From Bacteroidota bacterium (lineage in GTDB: Bacteria; Bacteroidota; Bacteroidia; Bacteroidales; F082), in the NCBI GenBank assembly GCA_016715945.1, contig JADJXJ010000001.1, forward strand, positions 372,001 to 436,000: DNA of 64,000 nt, given 5' to 3'. The position numbers and the translations under genes were made by a program. The notes under the pieces are model-generated. The model was not told the origin of the DNA. It worked only from the letters and a program-made list of their open reading frames with translations, and made no database searches. Positions 32,893 through 45,453 of this stretch are shown here, one piece after another. Positions within the stretch are counted from its first letter, which is position 1, and every line of letters starts with the position of its first letter.

Positions 32893-35800
32893 CTTTAGTA
32901 TGTTCCCTACACATGTGGGGATGAACCGGGCTGAATGGAGTTGCCATGTTCCCTACACATGTGGGGATGAACCGGTGTAAATGCGCGAAGTTCCCATGTG
33001 GGGATGAACCGCTTGCCCACGCATGCCGCGCTGACAATGTTCCCTACACTGTGGGGATGATGAGCCTCAGCCCTCACATGGGGATGAACCGGGCGTAGTG
33101 CCAATCGTGCAGGCTGCTACGTAATGTTCCCTACACATGTGGGGATGAACCGTCACCCCGGTCGGCAATGCACGATTCCCCGTTATGTTCCCTACACATG
33201 TGGGGATGAACCGCGCACATTAGCCCTGCCCTCCCAGCTCTCGTCATGTTCCCTACACATGTGGGGATGAACCGATAGTTCTTTCATTTTCACTTCATAT
33301 GAAATAATGTTCCCTACACATGTGGGGATGAACCGAATATACTTATCACGCTCTTTGTCATAAAAACATGTTCCCTACACATGTGGGGATGAACCGCCGC
33401 GTTATTATGTTGGCAACGGAAAGACCTAATGTTCCCTACACATGTGGGGATGAACCGGCCGCAGCCGAAGAAAAAGAAATCGAGGAGGAATGTTCCCTAC
33501 ACATGTGGGGATGAACCGCTTACTATTAACAAAAGAATCAGCCTCTCTCAATGTTCCCTACACATGTGGGGATGAACCGTCAGTTTGTTGAGGAACAACC
33601 GGCCGGAAACAATGTTCCCTACACATGTGGGGATGAACCGAACCTGCAATGACAACATTTTTACCAAAGAAGATGTTCCCTACACATGTGGGGATGAACC
33701 GCTATTGGATTTATAAGAAATTTTAGAACAACTATGTTCCCTACACATGTGGGGATGAACCGTAGCGTTGACCTCATCAGGGAGTTGCGCAGCTATGTTC
33801 CCTACACATGTGGGGATGAACCGATGGTCATCAGCACTGCTATGGTTATCAGTTCATGTTCCCTACACATGTGGGGATGAACCGCAACTTTGGTCTGGTC
33901 AATTAAACCTTTGATGATGTTCCCTACACATGTGGGGATGAACCGTTTTTAATCCTTTGTGGCCTCTATCAGATCCTATGTTCCCTACACATGTGGGGAT
34001 GAACCGAGGAATGGTTCAGGAAGATCCCCTATGCACAGATGTTCCCTACACATGTGGGGATGAACCGTTTGTGAAGACGTACACCGGGACGGCTGGTGTA
34101 TGTTCCCTACACATGTGGGGATGAACCGTTATGGCCAAAATTGAAGTAAAAACGACACGTATGTTCCCTACACATGTGGGGATGAACCGCTATTTGGCCA
34201 GAATATTGGCCGAATATGCCTATGTTCCCTACACATGTGGGGATGAACCGAGAAAGAAGTCGAAAAGGAGCTGGCAGAAGCAATGTTCCCTACACATGTG
34301 GGGATGAACCGATGCAACAGTTAAATGATTTGAATGCGAAATAATGTTCCCTACACATGTGGGGATGAACCGTCTATCCCGATTTGTCAAACTGATGAAC
34401 GAGGATGTTCCCTACACATGTGGGGATGAACCGAACAGTTTTGGGCGTGGGGACGCTGGTTAATAATGTTCCCTACACATGTGGGGATGAACCGAAATCT
34501 GGCTGAGTTCGATCGAGGAAAACCTGATGTTCCCTACACATGTGGGGATGAACCGCACATACCCAAACGTATTGAACCCATAGAAAAATGTTCCCTACAC
34601 ATGTGGGGATGAACCGTTATATTGTTCCAGCATTGTTTAAGCTTGTTAATGTTCCCTACACATGTGGGGATGAACCGGTCATCCTTATCATCAAAATAAA
34701 TTACTTGATATGTTCCCTACACATGTGGGGATGAACCGCCCGCCTCACAACGTGAGGGGGCTATAAATCAATGTTCCCTACACATGTGGGGATGAACCGG
34801 CTTTATTTCCCGTTGCATATAATGCAGTTGTATGTTCCCTACACATGTGGGGATGAACCGTTTACGCATGCGGTCAACAATGACCTGGCAGTATGTTCCC
34901 TACACATGTGGGGATGAACCGAGATAATTAATGAGAAAACTCAATCTCAAGACATGTTCCCTACACATGTGGGGATGAACCGTTTTCGTTGCGCCGTATG
35001 CAGCGAGTATCGAGATGTTCCCTACACATGTGGGGATGAACCGAGGGCGGTTGAGCTCATCAAACGCCATGAGGGATGTTCCCTACACATGTGGGGATGA
35101 ACCGCCAAATCCTGCGAACCCTCGCATCATCAAAGAATGTTCCCTACACATGTGGGGATGAACCGTCAACCCACTGGGCAGCGCACCTGTATATGTCATG
35201 TTCCCTACACATGTGGGGATGAACCGCACAGATGTGGAGGCCTGGTCACGGTTCACTTATGTTCCCTACACATGTGGGGATGAACCGCCGTAAGCGGCAT
35301 CGTAGGCAAGTTCGGCTTCATGTTCCCTACACATGTGGGGATGAACCGGCAACGGGTGGTGGCCGACAACGGCATATTTAATGTTCCCTACACATGTGGG
35401 GATGAACCGGCATTGATGTGGATGGGAGCAATACTTTTTGTATGTTCCCTACACATGTGGGGATGAACCGGGCAACACTTGTCAGCCGCATGGCTGCTGA
35501 TAATGTTCCCTACACATGTGGGGATGAACCGAAAATTTAGCTGGCTGAGATGATATTCATCATCATGTTCCCTACACATGTGGGGATGAACCGATTGACC
35601 GATTGACGCCGGATGAGCGCAACTAATGTTCCCTACACATGTGGGGATGAACCGACGGCCTGAGTCGGCCGATTAACAAAATGCAAATGTTCCCTACACA
35701 TGTGGGGATGAACCGCGCGACAGGTTTGGCATTGTTCGCACTGAGCTATGTTCCCTACACATGTGGGGATGAACCGAGACAGCTGGGCAGATTGGACGCT

Positions 35801-36508
35801 CGCACAGGATGTTCCCTACACATGTGGGGATGAACCACCAATCTTTTGGGAATCTCCGGAAAGGTTTGTATGTTCCCTACACATGTGGGGATGAACCGGT
35901 CGTGTGCTGAGTGGTACGATAACAAGTTATATGTTCCCTACACATGTGGGGATGAACCGACAACCTCGACCCATATCTGCTGCTCGAACTCATGTTCCCT
36001 ACACATGTGGGGATGAACCGCACCACCAATGGTTTTATTGCCCGCTATCTCTATGTTCCCTACACATGTGGGGATGAACCGTATCGTGACTAAAACAGGT
36101 AACTTCACCCTTGATGTTCCCTACACATGTGGGGATGAACCGCAGATAATGCCTGCCATCCCACTCGGTGCTGCATGTTCCCTACACATGTGGGGATGAA
36201 CCGGACTATTGTTAGCACATTCACCGCCTACCGTGATGTTCCCTACACATGTGGGGATGAACCGCTGCGGGTGCTGTTGCACGCTATCAGGGTGCAATGT
36301 TCCCTACACATGTGGGGATGAACCGGCTAATGTTAACGCAACAGAGACAGCGACAACATGTTCCCTACACATGTGGGGATGAACCGCCATTACTGGATTT
36401 GAGCCGATGCCGGAGTTCATGTTCCCTACACATGTGGGGATGAACCGGCGTAATTACCCTGAGGGCTACCAGCGCATAAATGTTCCCTACACATGTGGGG
36501 ATGAACCG

Positions 36509-36752
36509 TTGCCGCCGAGATGACTCAGGCATCAAGTAGGATGTTCCCTACACATGTGGGGATGAACCGTGTTCAGGATCGGTCAAAAAAACCAGTAGTG
36601 TATGTTCCCTACACATGTGGGGATGAACCGTTGCCGCCGAGATGACTCAGGCATCAAGTAGGATGTTCCCTACACATGTGGGGATGAACCGTGTTCAGGA
36701 TCGGTCAAAAAAACCAGTAGTGTATGTTCCCTACACATGTGGGGATGAACCG
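36509..36752 (+). repeat. two-spacer tandem duplication inside the CRISPR array
   Basis: The spacer beginning TTGCCGCCGAGATGACTCAG and the following one beginning TGTTCAGGATCGGTC occur twice in a row with their repeats, a 122-bp tandem duplication without differences that I can see. Confidence 0.9.
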
Positions 36753-38430
36753 TTTAGACCTGCCTTGTCTGCTGCAATTCTACTATGTTCCCTACACATG
36801 TGGGGATGAACCGGAGGTTTGCGCATGAATAGTCGAAGGGTGAAAATGTTCCCTACACATGTGGGGATGAACCGGTAGAGCTCATCCCCAACAATGCCTG
36901 CACGTAATGTTCCCTACACATGTGGGGATGAACCGCCACTGCCGATGTACATGCCAGCCATGATTGTATGTTCCCTACACATGTGGGGATGAACCGAAGA
37001 ATGGTTTGAAAAAGAAGCTATTCTTGCTATGTTCCCTACACATGTGGGGATGAACCGTATGAAATTGCCAGGAAGCATCTGGTTGCGCTATGTTCCCTAC
37101 ACATGTGGGGATGAACCGATTATCTCGAAACACGCCCACCTAAACAGACAATGTTCCCTACACATGTGGGGATGAACCGCGAGATGAAGTTTCACCCGAA
37201 GCCGTTACCAAATGTTCCCTACACATGTGGGGATGAACCGGAGCTAAACGTGCCGATAATACTGCTGAGCCAATGTTCCCTACAAATGTGGGGATGAACC
37301 GTTCCTTGCCACCTGGGCTGGCGGGCTATCCATATGTTCCCTACACATGTGGGGATGAACCGGATATTCATAAATTCCGCAAACCTATTGACATATGTTC
37401 CCTACACATGTGGGGATGAACCGCAGGCAAAGCAGTTGGAGGTTGATTTGAAGCTATGTTCCCTACACATGTGGGGATGAACCGGGCGGCATTGTGCCCC
37501 CTGGTTTTCCCAACGAATGTTCCCTACACATGTGGGGATGAACCGATAATGCTAATTTGCCCCAAGGTCAATAGAAAATGTTCCCTACACATGTGGGGAT
37601 GAACCGGAATTTGACCACCGCCCGTTCAAACAGTCAATATGTTCCCTACACATGTGGGGATGAACCGGTATAACAGAAATGATATGTCGGATGATATAAA
37701 TGTTCCCTACACATGTGGGGATGAACCGCTCAGCTTTCAGGTCATTTATGGTTGCCTCAAATGTTCCCTACACATGTGGGGATGAACCGAAATATTCCAC
37801 GTCCAAAGTTGTCAAAACGATATGTTCCCTACACATGTGGGGATGAACCGCCCAATGGCCGCAATATGCAAAAACGGTGATAATGTTCCCTACACATGTG
37901 GGGATGAACCGTCGATTTTGGATCATTGACCTGATTCGTTTCATGTTCCCTACACATGTGGGGATGAACCGTGTTGCCTGTCCAATTTAATTTTGGGCCA
38001 TTCATGTTCCCTACACATGTGGGGATGAACCAGATCAAGGATGCAGTACCGGATTTGGACTTTAATGTTCCCTACACATGTGGGGATGAACCGAAATACC
38101 TGAAGGACTATCATTTGCAGATTGTATGTTCCCTACACATGTGGGGATGAACCGATTACCGGCAACAGTGTGTTTCAGCGCATCATATGTTCCCTACACA
38201 TGTGGGGATGAACCGGAAAGACACCGCCCCGACAGTTGAAAATAAAAATGTTCCCTACACATGTGGGGATGAACCGCTTGATGGCAGCCTCGCGCCTGCG
38301 AAAGCGCTATGTTCCCTACACATGTGGGGATGAACCGATTTTGATTGTTAAAAAAGCCCGCCCGAACACATGTTCCCTACACATGTGGGGATGAACCGAT
38401 ATTCACAAATTCCGCAAACCTATTGACATT

Positions 38431-40687
38431 ATGTTCCCTACACATGTGGGGATGAACCGTTGCGGCACGAGATACGGCAAGACGGCAACGCATGTTCCCT
38501 ACACATGTGGGGATGAACCGGTATTGGGGTGGTGCCTGGCTCGAGGTACTGAATGTTCCCTACACATGTGGGGATGAACCGCTGACCGGGTGCTGACGCC
38601 AGTGCCGTCACGAATGTTCCCTACACATGTGGGGATGAACCGCAGATGTTCCTAAATGGTGAAGCATCTGCCAAATGTTCCCTACACATGTGGGGATGAA
38701 CCGTACTTGGGCATATATATTGTAATCACCAGGAAATGTTCCCTACACATGTGGGGATGAACCGTAAAAACCGTAATTGTCAGCACAGATGTAACAATGT
38801 TCCCTACACATGTGGGGATGAACCGCACGACAGGCCTGTGATTTTTAAGAAAATTAAATGTTCCCTACACATGTGGGGATGAACCGTTTGAAAGCGCTCG
38901 TTGCGTGGGGCTATAATAATGTTCCCTACACATGTGGGGATGAACCGGTTGGTGGAGTGAACTCACTCTTTTTCCCCCTTATGTTCCCTACACATGTGGG
39001 GATGAACCGGTCGAGGTGTTAACCAGCAGCTTGCCGGTTTAATGTTCCCTACACATGTGGGGATGAACCGGTCGATCACCAGCTGGCTGGCATTCCAGCG
39101 GTATGTTCCCTACACATGTGGGGATGAACCGGCGTAATCCGCCGGCTACCGTTGAGCATGGAAATGTTCCCTACACATGTGGGGATGAACCGTTACGTGG
39201 CCCGACAATGTCAGCAAAGACCCTATGTTCCCTACACATGTGGGGATGAACCGAAAGAGTAATGCACGCTTGTAGCGGAAATACAATGTTCCCTACACAT
39301 GTGGGGATGAACCAGTAGTGCACGAGCTCGACTGGCGGCACCTCATATGTTCCCTACACATGTGGGGATGAACCGCTGGCAGTGTGTACACATTCCAGAA
39401 TGGCAGATGTTCCCTACACATGTGGGGATGAACCGATTCCCTGCCCGATGGTGAAATTGCGGATAAAATGTTCCCTACACATGTGGGGATGAACCAGGTG
39501 CGCCCCGCCTCTCTCTCGGCCTTTTCTAATGTTCCCTACACATGTGGGGATGAACCCTGATGCATTATTGCGACCCATGGGGGTTGCACATGTTCCCTAC
39601 ACATGTGGGGATGAACCGCTAAATGCTCCCTCGTGCCTGTCGCTGGCAACATGTTCCCTACACATGTGGGGATGAACCGGGCGGCATTGTGCCCCCTGGT
39701 TTTCCCAACGACATGTTCCCTACACATGTGGGGATGAACCGGTATATTCATTCCAATAAGGATATTGCCCATTATGTTCCCTACACATGTGGGGATGAAC
39801 CGGTCTTGCGATGAGGCCGTGTTGACGTCTGAAAATGTTCCCTACACCGTGGGGATGAACCGGTGTCGAGCGTGACCAAGGACTTTATGGGCAAATGTTC
39901 CCTACACATGTGGGGATGAACCGTTTATGATTACAAAAGATTGGTTTTCAGACATATGTTCCCTACACATGTGGGGATGAACCGGTGGCGGCAGTAAGGG
40001 TGATGTACGTAAATGAAATGTTCCCACACATGTGGGGATGAACCGGTAGCGTTTGCCATGGCCGGCAAGGTAGGCGAATGTTCCCTACACATGTGGGGAT
40101 GAACCGCGCGAGAACAAGCTCAAGGAGCGCATCATGGCATGTCCCTACACATGTGGGGATGAACCAGATTTTGCCAGCGTCATCACCTCGCAGTTTGCAT
40201 GTTCCCTACACATGTGGGGATGAACCGAAAAATTTTCTACCATTGCAGCATGAAGGCAAATGTTCCCTACACATGTGGGGATGAACCGTGGTAACAAGCG
40301 AAGTGAGGTAAATAATTTCGATGTTCCCTACACATGTGGGGATGAACCGACCTACTGCCCCGGCTGGACAACGGCGATATAATGTTCCCTACACATGTGG
40401 GGATGAACCGTTCATCGAGCGTTTCGTAGCCATTTTCGATGAATGTTCCCTACACATGTGGGGATGAACCGTAGGTCAAACCATCTAAAAACAACAAAAA
40501 TGATGTTCCCTACACATGTGGGGATGAACCGCTTGCCCGACGCTATGGCCGCGCCCCTCGACAAATGTTCCCTACACATGTGGGGATGAACCGTAAGATT
40601 TCAGGAGCACCACTATTGAGGTAATATGTTCCCTACACATGTGGGGATGAACCAGACATACATAAATTCCGCAAACCTATTGACATT
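38431..40687 (+). repeat. CRISPR block duplication, copy 1 (37 units)
   Basis: 37 repeat-spacer units (2257 bp) starting with spacer TTGCGGCACGAGATACGG at 38460 and ending with spacer GACATACATAAATTCC at 40655. The same spacers follow in the same order in 40688-42933. The block is bounded on both sides by variants of one spacer containing AAATTCCGCAAACCTATTGA. Confidence 0.93.
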
Positions 40688-42933
40688 ATGTTCCCTACAC
40701 ATGTGGGGATGAACCGTTGCGGCACGAGATACGGCAAGACGGCAACGCATGTTCCCTACACATGTGGGGATGAACCGGTATTGGGGTGGTGCCTGGCTCG
40801 AGGTATTGAATGTTCCCTACACGTGTGAGGATGAACCGCTGACCGGGTGCTGACGCCAGTGCCGTCACGAATGTTCCCTACACATGTGGGGATGAACCGC
40901 AGATGTTCCTAAATGGTGAAGCATCTGCCAAATGTTCCCTACACATGTGGGGATGAACCGTACTTGGGCATATATATTGTAATCACCAGGAAATGTTCCC
41001 TACACATGTGGGGATGAACCGTAAAAACCGTAATTGTCAGCACAGATGTAACAATGTTCCCTACACATGTGGGGATGAACCGCACGACAGGCCTGTGATT
41101 TTTAAGAAAATTAAATGTTCCCTACACATGTGGGGATGAACCGTTTGAAAGCGCTCGTTGCGTGGGGCTATAATAATGTTCCCTACACATGTGGGGATGA
41201 ACCGGTTGGTGGAGTGAACTCACTCTTTTTCCCCCTTATGTTCCCTACACATGTGGGGATGAACCGGTCGAGGTGTTAACCAGCAGCTTGCCGGTTTAAT
41301 GTTTCCACATGTGGGGATGAACCGGTCGATCACCAGCTGGCTGGCATTCCAGCGGTATGTTCCCTACACATGTGGGGATGAACCGGCGTAATCCGCCGGC
41401 TACCGTTGAGCATGGAAATGTTCCCTACATGTGGGGATGAACCGTTACGTGGCCCGACAATGTCAGCAAAGACCCTATGTTCCCTACACATGGGGATGAA
41501 CCGAAAGAGTAATGCACGCTTGTAGCGGAAATACAATGTTCCCTACACATGTGGGGATGAACCAGTAGTGCACGAGCTCGACTGGCGGCACCTCATATGT
41601 TCCCTACACATGTGGGGATGAACCGCTGGCAGTGTGTACACATTCCAGAATGGCAGATGTTCCCTACACATGTGGGGATGAACCGATTCCCTGCCCGATG
41701 GTGAAATTGCGGATAAAATGTTCCCTACACATGTGGGGATGAACCAGGTGCGCCCCGCCTCTCTCGGCCTTTTCTAATTTTCCCTACACATGTGGGGATG
41801 AACCCTGATGCATTATTGCGACCCATGGGGGTTGCACATGTTCACACATGTGGGGATGAACCGCTAAATGCTCCCTCGTGCCTGTCGCTGGCAACATGTT
41901 CCCTACACATGTGGGGATGAACCGGGCGGCATTGTGCCCCCTGGTTTTCCCAACGACATGTTCCCTACACATGTGGGGATGAACCGGTATATTCATTCCA
42001 ATAAGGATATTGCCCATTATGTTCCCTACACATGTGGGGATGAACCGGTCTTGCGATGAGGCCGTGTTGACGTCTGAAAATGTTCCCTACACATGTGGGG
42101 ATGAACCGGTGTCGAGCGTGACCAAGGACTTTATGGGCAAATGTTCCCTACACATGTGGGGATGAACCGTTTATGATTACAAAAGATTGGTTTTCAGACA
42201 TATGTTCCCTACACATGTGGGGATGAACCGGTGGCGGCAGTAAGGTGATGTACGTAAATGAAATGTTCCCTACACATGTGGGGATGAACCGGTAGCGTTT
42301 GCCATGGCCGGCAAGGTAGGCGAATGTTCCCTACACATGTGGGGATGAACCGCGCGAGAACAAGCTCAAGGAGCGCATCATGGCATGTTCCCTACACATG
42401 TGGGGATGAACCAGATTTTGCCAGCGTCATCACCTCGCAGTTTGCATGTTCCCTACACATGTGGGGATGAACCGAAAAATTTTCTACCATTGCAGCATGA
42501 AGGCAAATGTTCCCTACACATGTGGGGATGAACCGTGGTAACAAGCGAAGTGAGGTAAATAATTTCGATGTTCCCTACACATGTGGGGATGAACCGAACT
42601 ACTGCCCCGGCTGGACAACGGCGATATAATGTTCCCTACACATGTGGGGATGAACCGTTCATCGAGCGTTTCGTAGCCATTTTCGATGAATGTTCCCTAC
42701 ACATGTGGGGATGAACCGTAGGTCAAACCATCTAAAAAACAACAAAAATGATGTTCCCTACACATGTGGGGATGAACCGAGCCTGAGACTCCTGGCCATG
42801 GGTTTAACCAAATGTTCCCTACACATGTGGGGATGAACCGTAAGATTTCAGGAGCACCACTATTGAGGTAATATGTTCCCTACACATGTGGGGATGAACC
42901 AGACATACATAAATTCCGCAAACCTATTGACAT
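40688..42933 (+). repeat. CRISPR block duplication, copy 2 (37 units)
   Basis: Second copy of the 37-unit block. It differs by scattered small deletions, mostly within repeats (for example near 41299, 41419, 41479 and 41839), by single-base changes in spacers, and by one wholly different spacer at 42780-42811, where copy 1 has another spacer at 40532-40564. Confidence 0.93.
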
Positions 42934-44608
42934 ATGTTCCCTACACATGTGGGGATGAACCGCTGAGCTCGACGCACTGAAGGAAAAAGAGGTGATGTTC
43001 CCTACACATGTGGGGATGAACCGGATATTATGCACGCCAGGTGGTAGCCATGGGCATGTTCCCTACACATGTGGGGATGAACCGGTATGCCCAAATTCTT
43101 TCTCCGTCTTTTCTAACATGTTCCCTACACATGTGGGGATGAACCGGCGCCGATGTGTGGGAGATGCTGGCATTTGTGATGTTCCCTACACATGTGGGGA
43201 TGAACCGTTGCTGATCACGAAATTTGCCCTCCTTATTCGATGTTCCCTACACATGTGGGGATGAACCGGATAGCAAGGTTGGTGATGTAAGTTATCTTAC
43301 ATGTTCCCTACACATGTGGGGATGAACCGAAAGAGAATCGGCTTAAGGTAGGGCGTTCAAAATGTTCCCTACACATGTGGGGATGAACCGTTGCTGGTGT
43401 TGAGCAAAAACATCAGAAACTGATGTTCCTTACACATGTGGGGATGAACCGAAGCGCAAACATCATCAGCAAAAACTGATGAAATGTTCCCTACACATGT
43501 GGGGATGAACCGGTAGTGCGGGTTGATGGCGGCCCGTTGAATGTATGTTCCCTACACATGTGGGGATGAACCGGTGATCCGAAAATACCTGAAACGGGCC
43601 GTTGAATGTTCCCTACACATGTGGGGATGAACCGCATTGCTTAAAAACATCCTGATTGCCGGGCGGATGTTCCCTACACATGTGGGGATGAACCGTGAAC
43701 GGTCAGCACTGAGGCATACGCCATGCCATGTTCCCTACACATGTGGGGATGAACCGGCGTGTAAAAATCGGAGTTTGTGAATTTAATTATGTTCCCTACA
43801 CATGTGGGGATGAACCGTTACAATACTCATCGCTGTCTTGTTTTATAAAATGTTCCCTACACATGTGGGGATGAACCGGACGCCCTGAAGAGGGCAAAAT
43901 CCTTACTGTAATGTTCCCTACACATGTGGGGATGAACCGGCGCCATCCGCCGGCTACCGTTGAGCATGGAAATGTTCCCTACACATGTGGGGATGAACCG
44001 TCAGGCAATGAGCGTTTGCGGGCAACAAGTGAATGTTCCCTACACATGTGGGGATGAACCGAAATTCTAAAACTTGATTGACACATGGAGCAAATGTTCC
44101 CTACACATGTGGGGATGAACCGCCGGCGGTCTGGGGTATGACTACCACGTTCAGATGTTCCCTACACATGTGGGGATGAACCGGTGTCGATGCTACGAGG
44201 GTCTGCGCTGTCGCAATGTTCCCTACACATGTGGGGATGAACCGCTTGGCAGCGAAATAAAATCGCCTCACGGGCTATGTTCCCTACACATGTGGGGATG
44301 AACCGAAGATTGAGGCTTTGGGCATTGGCTATAGTCAATGTTCCCTACACATGTGGGGATGAACCGTAACCTCGTTGTGTCATCGGTTATGTGTTGAGCC
44401 GGATAAGTCAATGATACAATCAGCTCATCATTCAGGCTTACATTGCATGCTGCCGTTCTTAATCTTGTTTCAGTGAGGGCAGTTTCTTTTGCCGGGGATC
44501 ACCACATTCAGGCTTCATTCGGCAATGTCCTATTCGGGCCGGGCTGAGGATTACCGGATAGAATACTGCCAGATTCTCATTACCTTCGTACGCCAAAAAA
44601 ACATACCA

Positions 44609-45250
44609 ATGTCAGCACGCACAATTCGCAAGGCCCTGGTATTGGGTCTGATCATTACTGCACAGCTTGCCCTGGGGCAGCAAAGTAGCGATAAAGCAAG
44701 CGCTTATCTGAAATCGCTCTACCGCACCATGCAGGGGCGTTACAACTCGGCAGCGCAGGCAAAGGCCGATCCTGATTTCTACAATATTTCCCTGAAAATG
44801 CTCCCCATCTGGCCCGACCGCGGTTATTTTCTGTATGTGGAACAAGCCCTGGCCGACCGGCCCGACAAACCTTACCGCGTGCGCATCTACCGCTTGGTGC
44901 AACATAGCCGCACCGAAATGCTGAGCGAGATATACACCCCAAAAGACGAAAGCGCCTGGGTAGGCAAATGGACAGACAAGCATTCGTTCGACCACCTGAA
45001 TATGGACGACCTGGTAAAAAAGGAAGGTTGCGATGTGAAAATCCGTGTCACACGGCCCAACCGTTTCGAGGGTTACACCCAGGGGAACAATTGCCCCAGC
45101 GACCTGCGGGGTGCCTCATATGCCACCACCTCGGTGACCATCACACCCAAACGCATGAGCTCGTGGGACCAGGGCTTCGACGCCTATGGAAAACAGGTGT
45201 GGGGACCCACCAAAGGACCGTACCACTTCGACAAGGTGGGAAAACCCTGA
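44609..45250 (+). CDS. CpcT/CpeT-family (chromophore lyase-like) exported protein
   Basis: A 213-residue protein from ATG 44609; the frame is open further upstream but only MSARTIRKALVLGLIITAQLALGQQ gives a proper signal peptide. The mature part has the CpeT-type pattern: MQGRYNSAAQAKADPDFYNI, LPIWPDRGYFLYVEQALADRPDKPYRVRIYRL, and a late GNNCPSDLRGASYATTSVTITPKRMSSWDQGFD. In cyanobacteria the family attaches bilins to phycobiliproteins; many heterotrophs carry exported homologues of unknown role. The 242 bp between the CRISPR end and this start hold no other gene. Confidence 0.8.
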   Translation: MSARTIRKALVLGLIITAQLALGQQSSDKASAYLKSLYRTMQGRYNSAAQAKADPDFYNISLKMLPIWPDRGYFLYVEQALADRPDKPYRVRIYRLVQHSRTEMLSEIYTPKDESAWVGKWTDKHSFDHLNMDDLVKKEGCDVKIRVTRPNRFEGYTQGNNCPSDLRGASYATTSVTITPKRMSSWDQGFDAYGKQVWGPTKGPYHFDKVGKP

Positions 45251-45378
45251 CCTACAGTCAGATGGCCACAGGGCTGGATTTCACGACAGCTTGTTCCACG
45301 ACGGCACCTCCGGCTTTCCTTTCTGGTGTTACACATGCTGACGCAAATGGCGCAAACATCCGGCAACTGGTGAAATGC

Positions 45379-45406
45379 AAAAAAAAACAGGCCTGACGGG
45401 CCTGTT
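45379..45406 (-). terminator. Rho-independent terminator for the 45454-46158 gene
   Basis: An 8-bp stem AACAGGCC / GGCCTGTT around a TGACG loop (45386-45406). On the minus strand it is followed directly by a run of T (complement of the A-run at 45379-45387). It lies about 48 bp after the stop of the unknown minus-strand gene. Confidence 0.75.
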
Positions 45407-45453
45407 GTGGTTCTTTGGTTGCATTGAGGCAATCCGGAATTCCAATCTGTGGA

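Larger units (their letters stand above)
32900..44366 (+). CRISPR. type I-E CRISPR array, about 190 repeats
   Basis: A 29-bp repeat, beginning ATGTTCCCTACAC and ending GTGGGGATGAACCG, alternates with 32- or 33-bp spacers (61-bp period). Phase counting from 33124 gives 185 repeats to the last one at 44338-44366, plus five before it, some shortened: about 190 repeats and 189 spacers. CCCTACA/TGTGGGG form the short Cas6e hairpin, and ATGAACCG is the 8-nt handle (ATAAACCG in E. coli). Repeat polarity puts the leader on the cas2 side. The first units (32900-33123) are eroded. A 37-unit block is tandemly duplicated (38431-40687 and 40688-42933), and a 2-unit block is duplicated at about 36509-36752. 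Several repeats end ACCA. Confidence 0.98.

Noticed and set aside
32907..43264. Many short open frames in the CRISPR array with repeated HPHMCREH or PYTCGDEP peptides
   Set aside because: They are translations of the CRISPR repeat itself.
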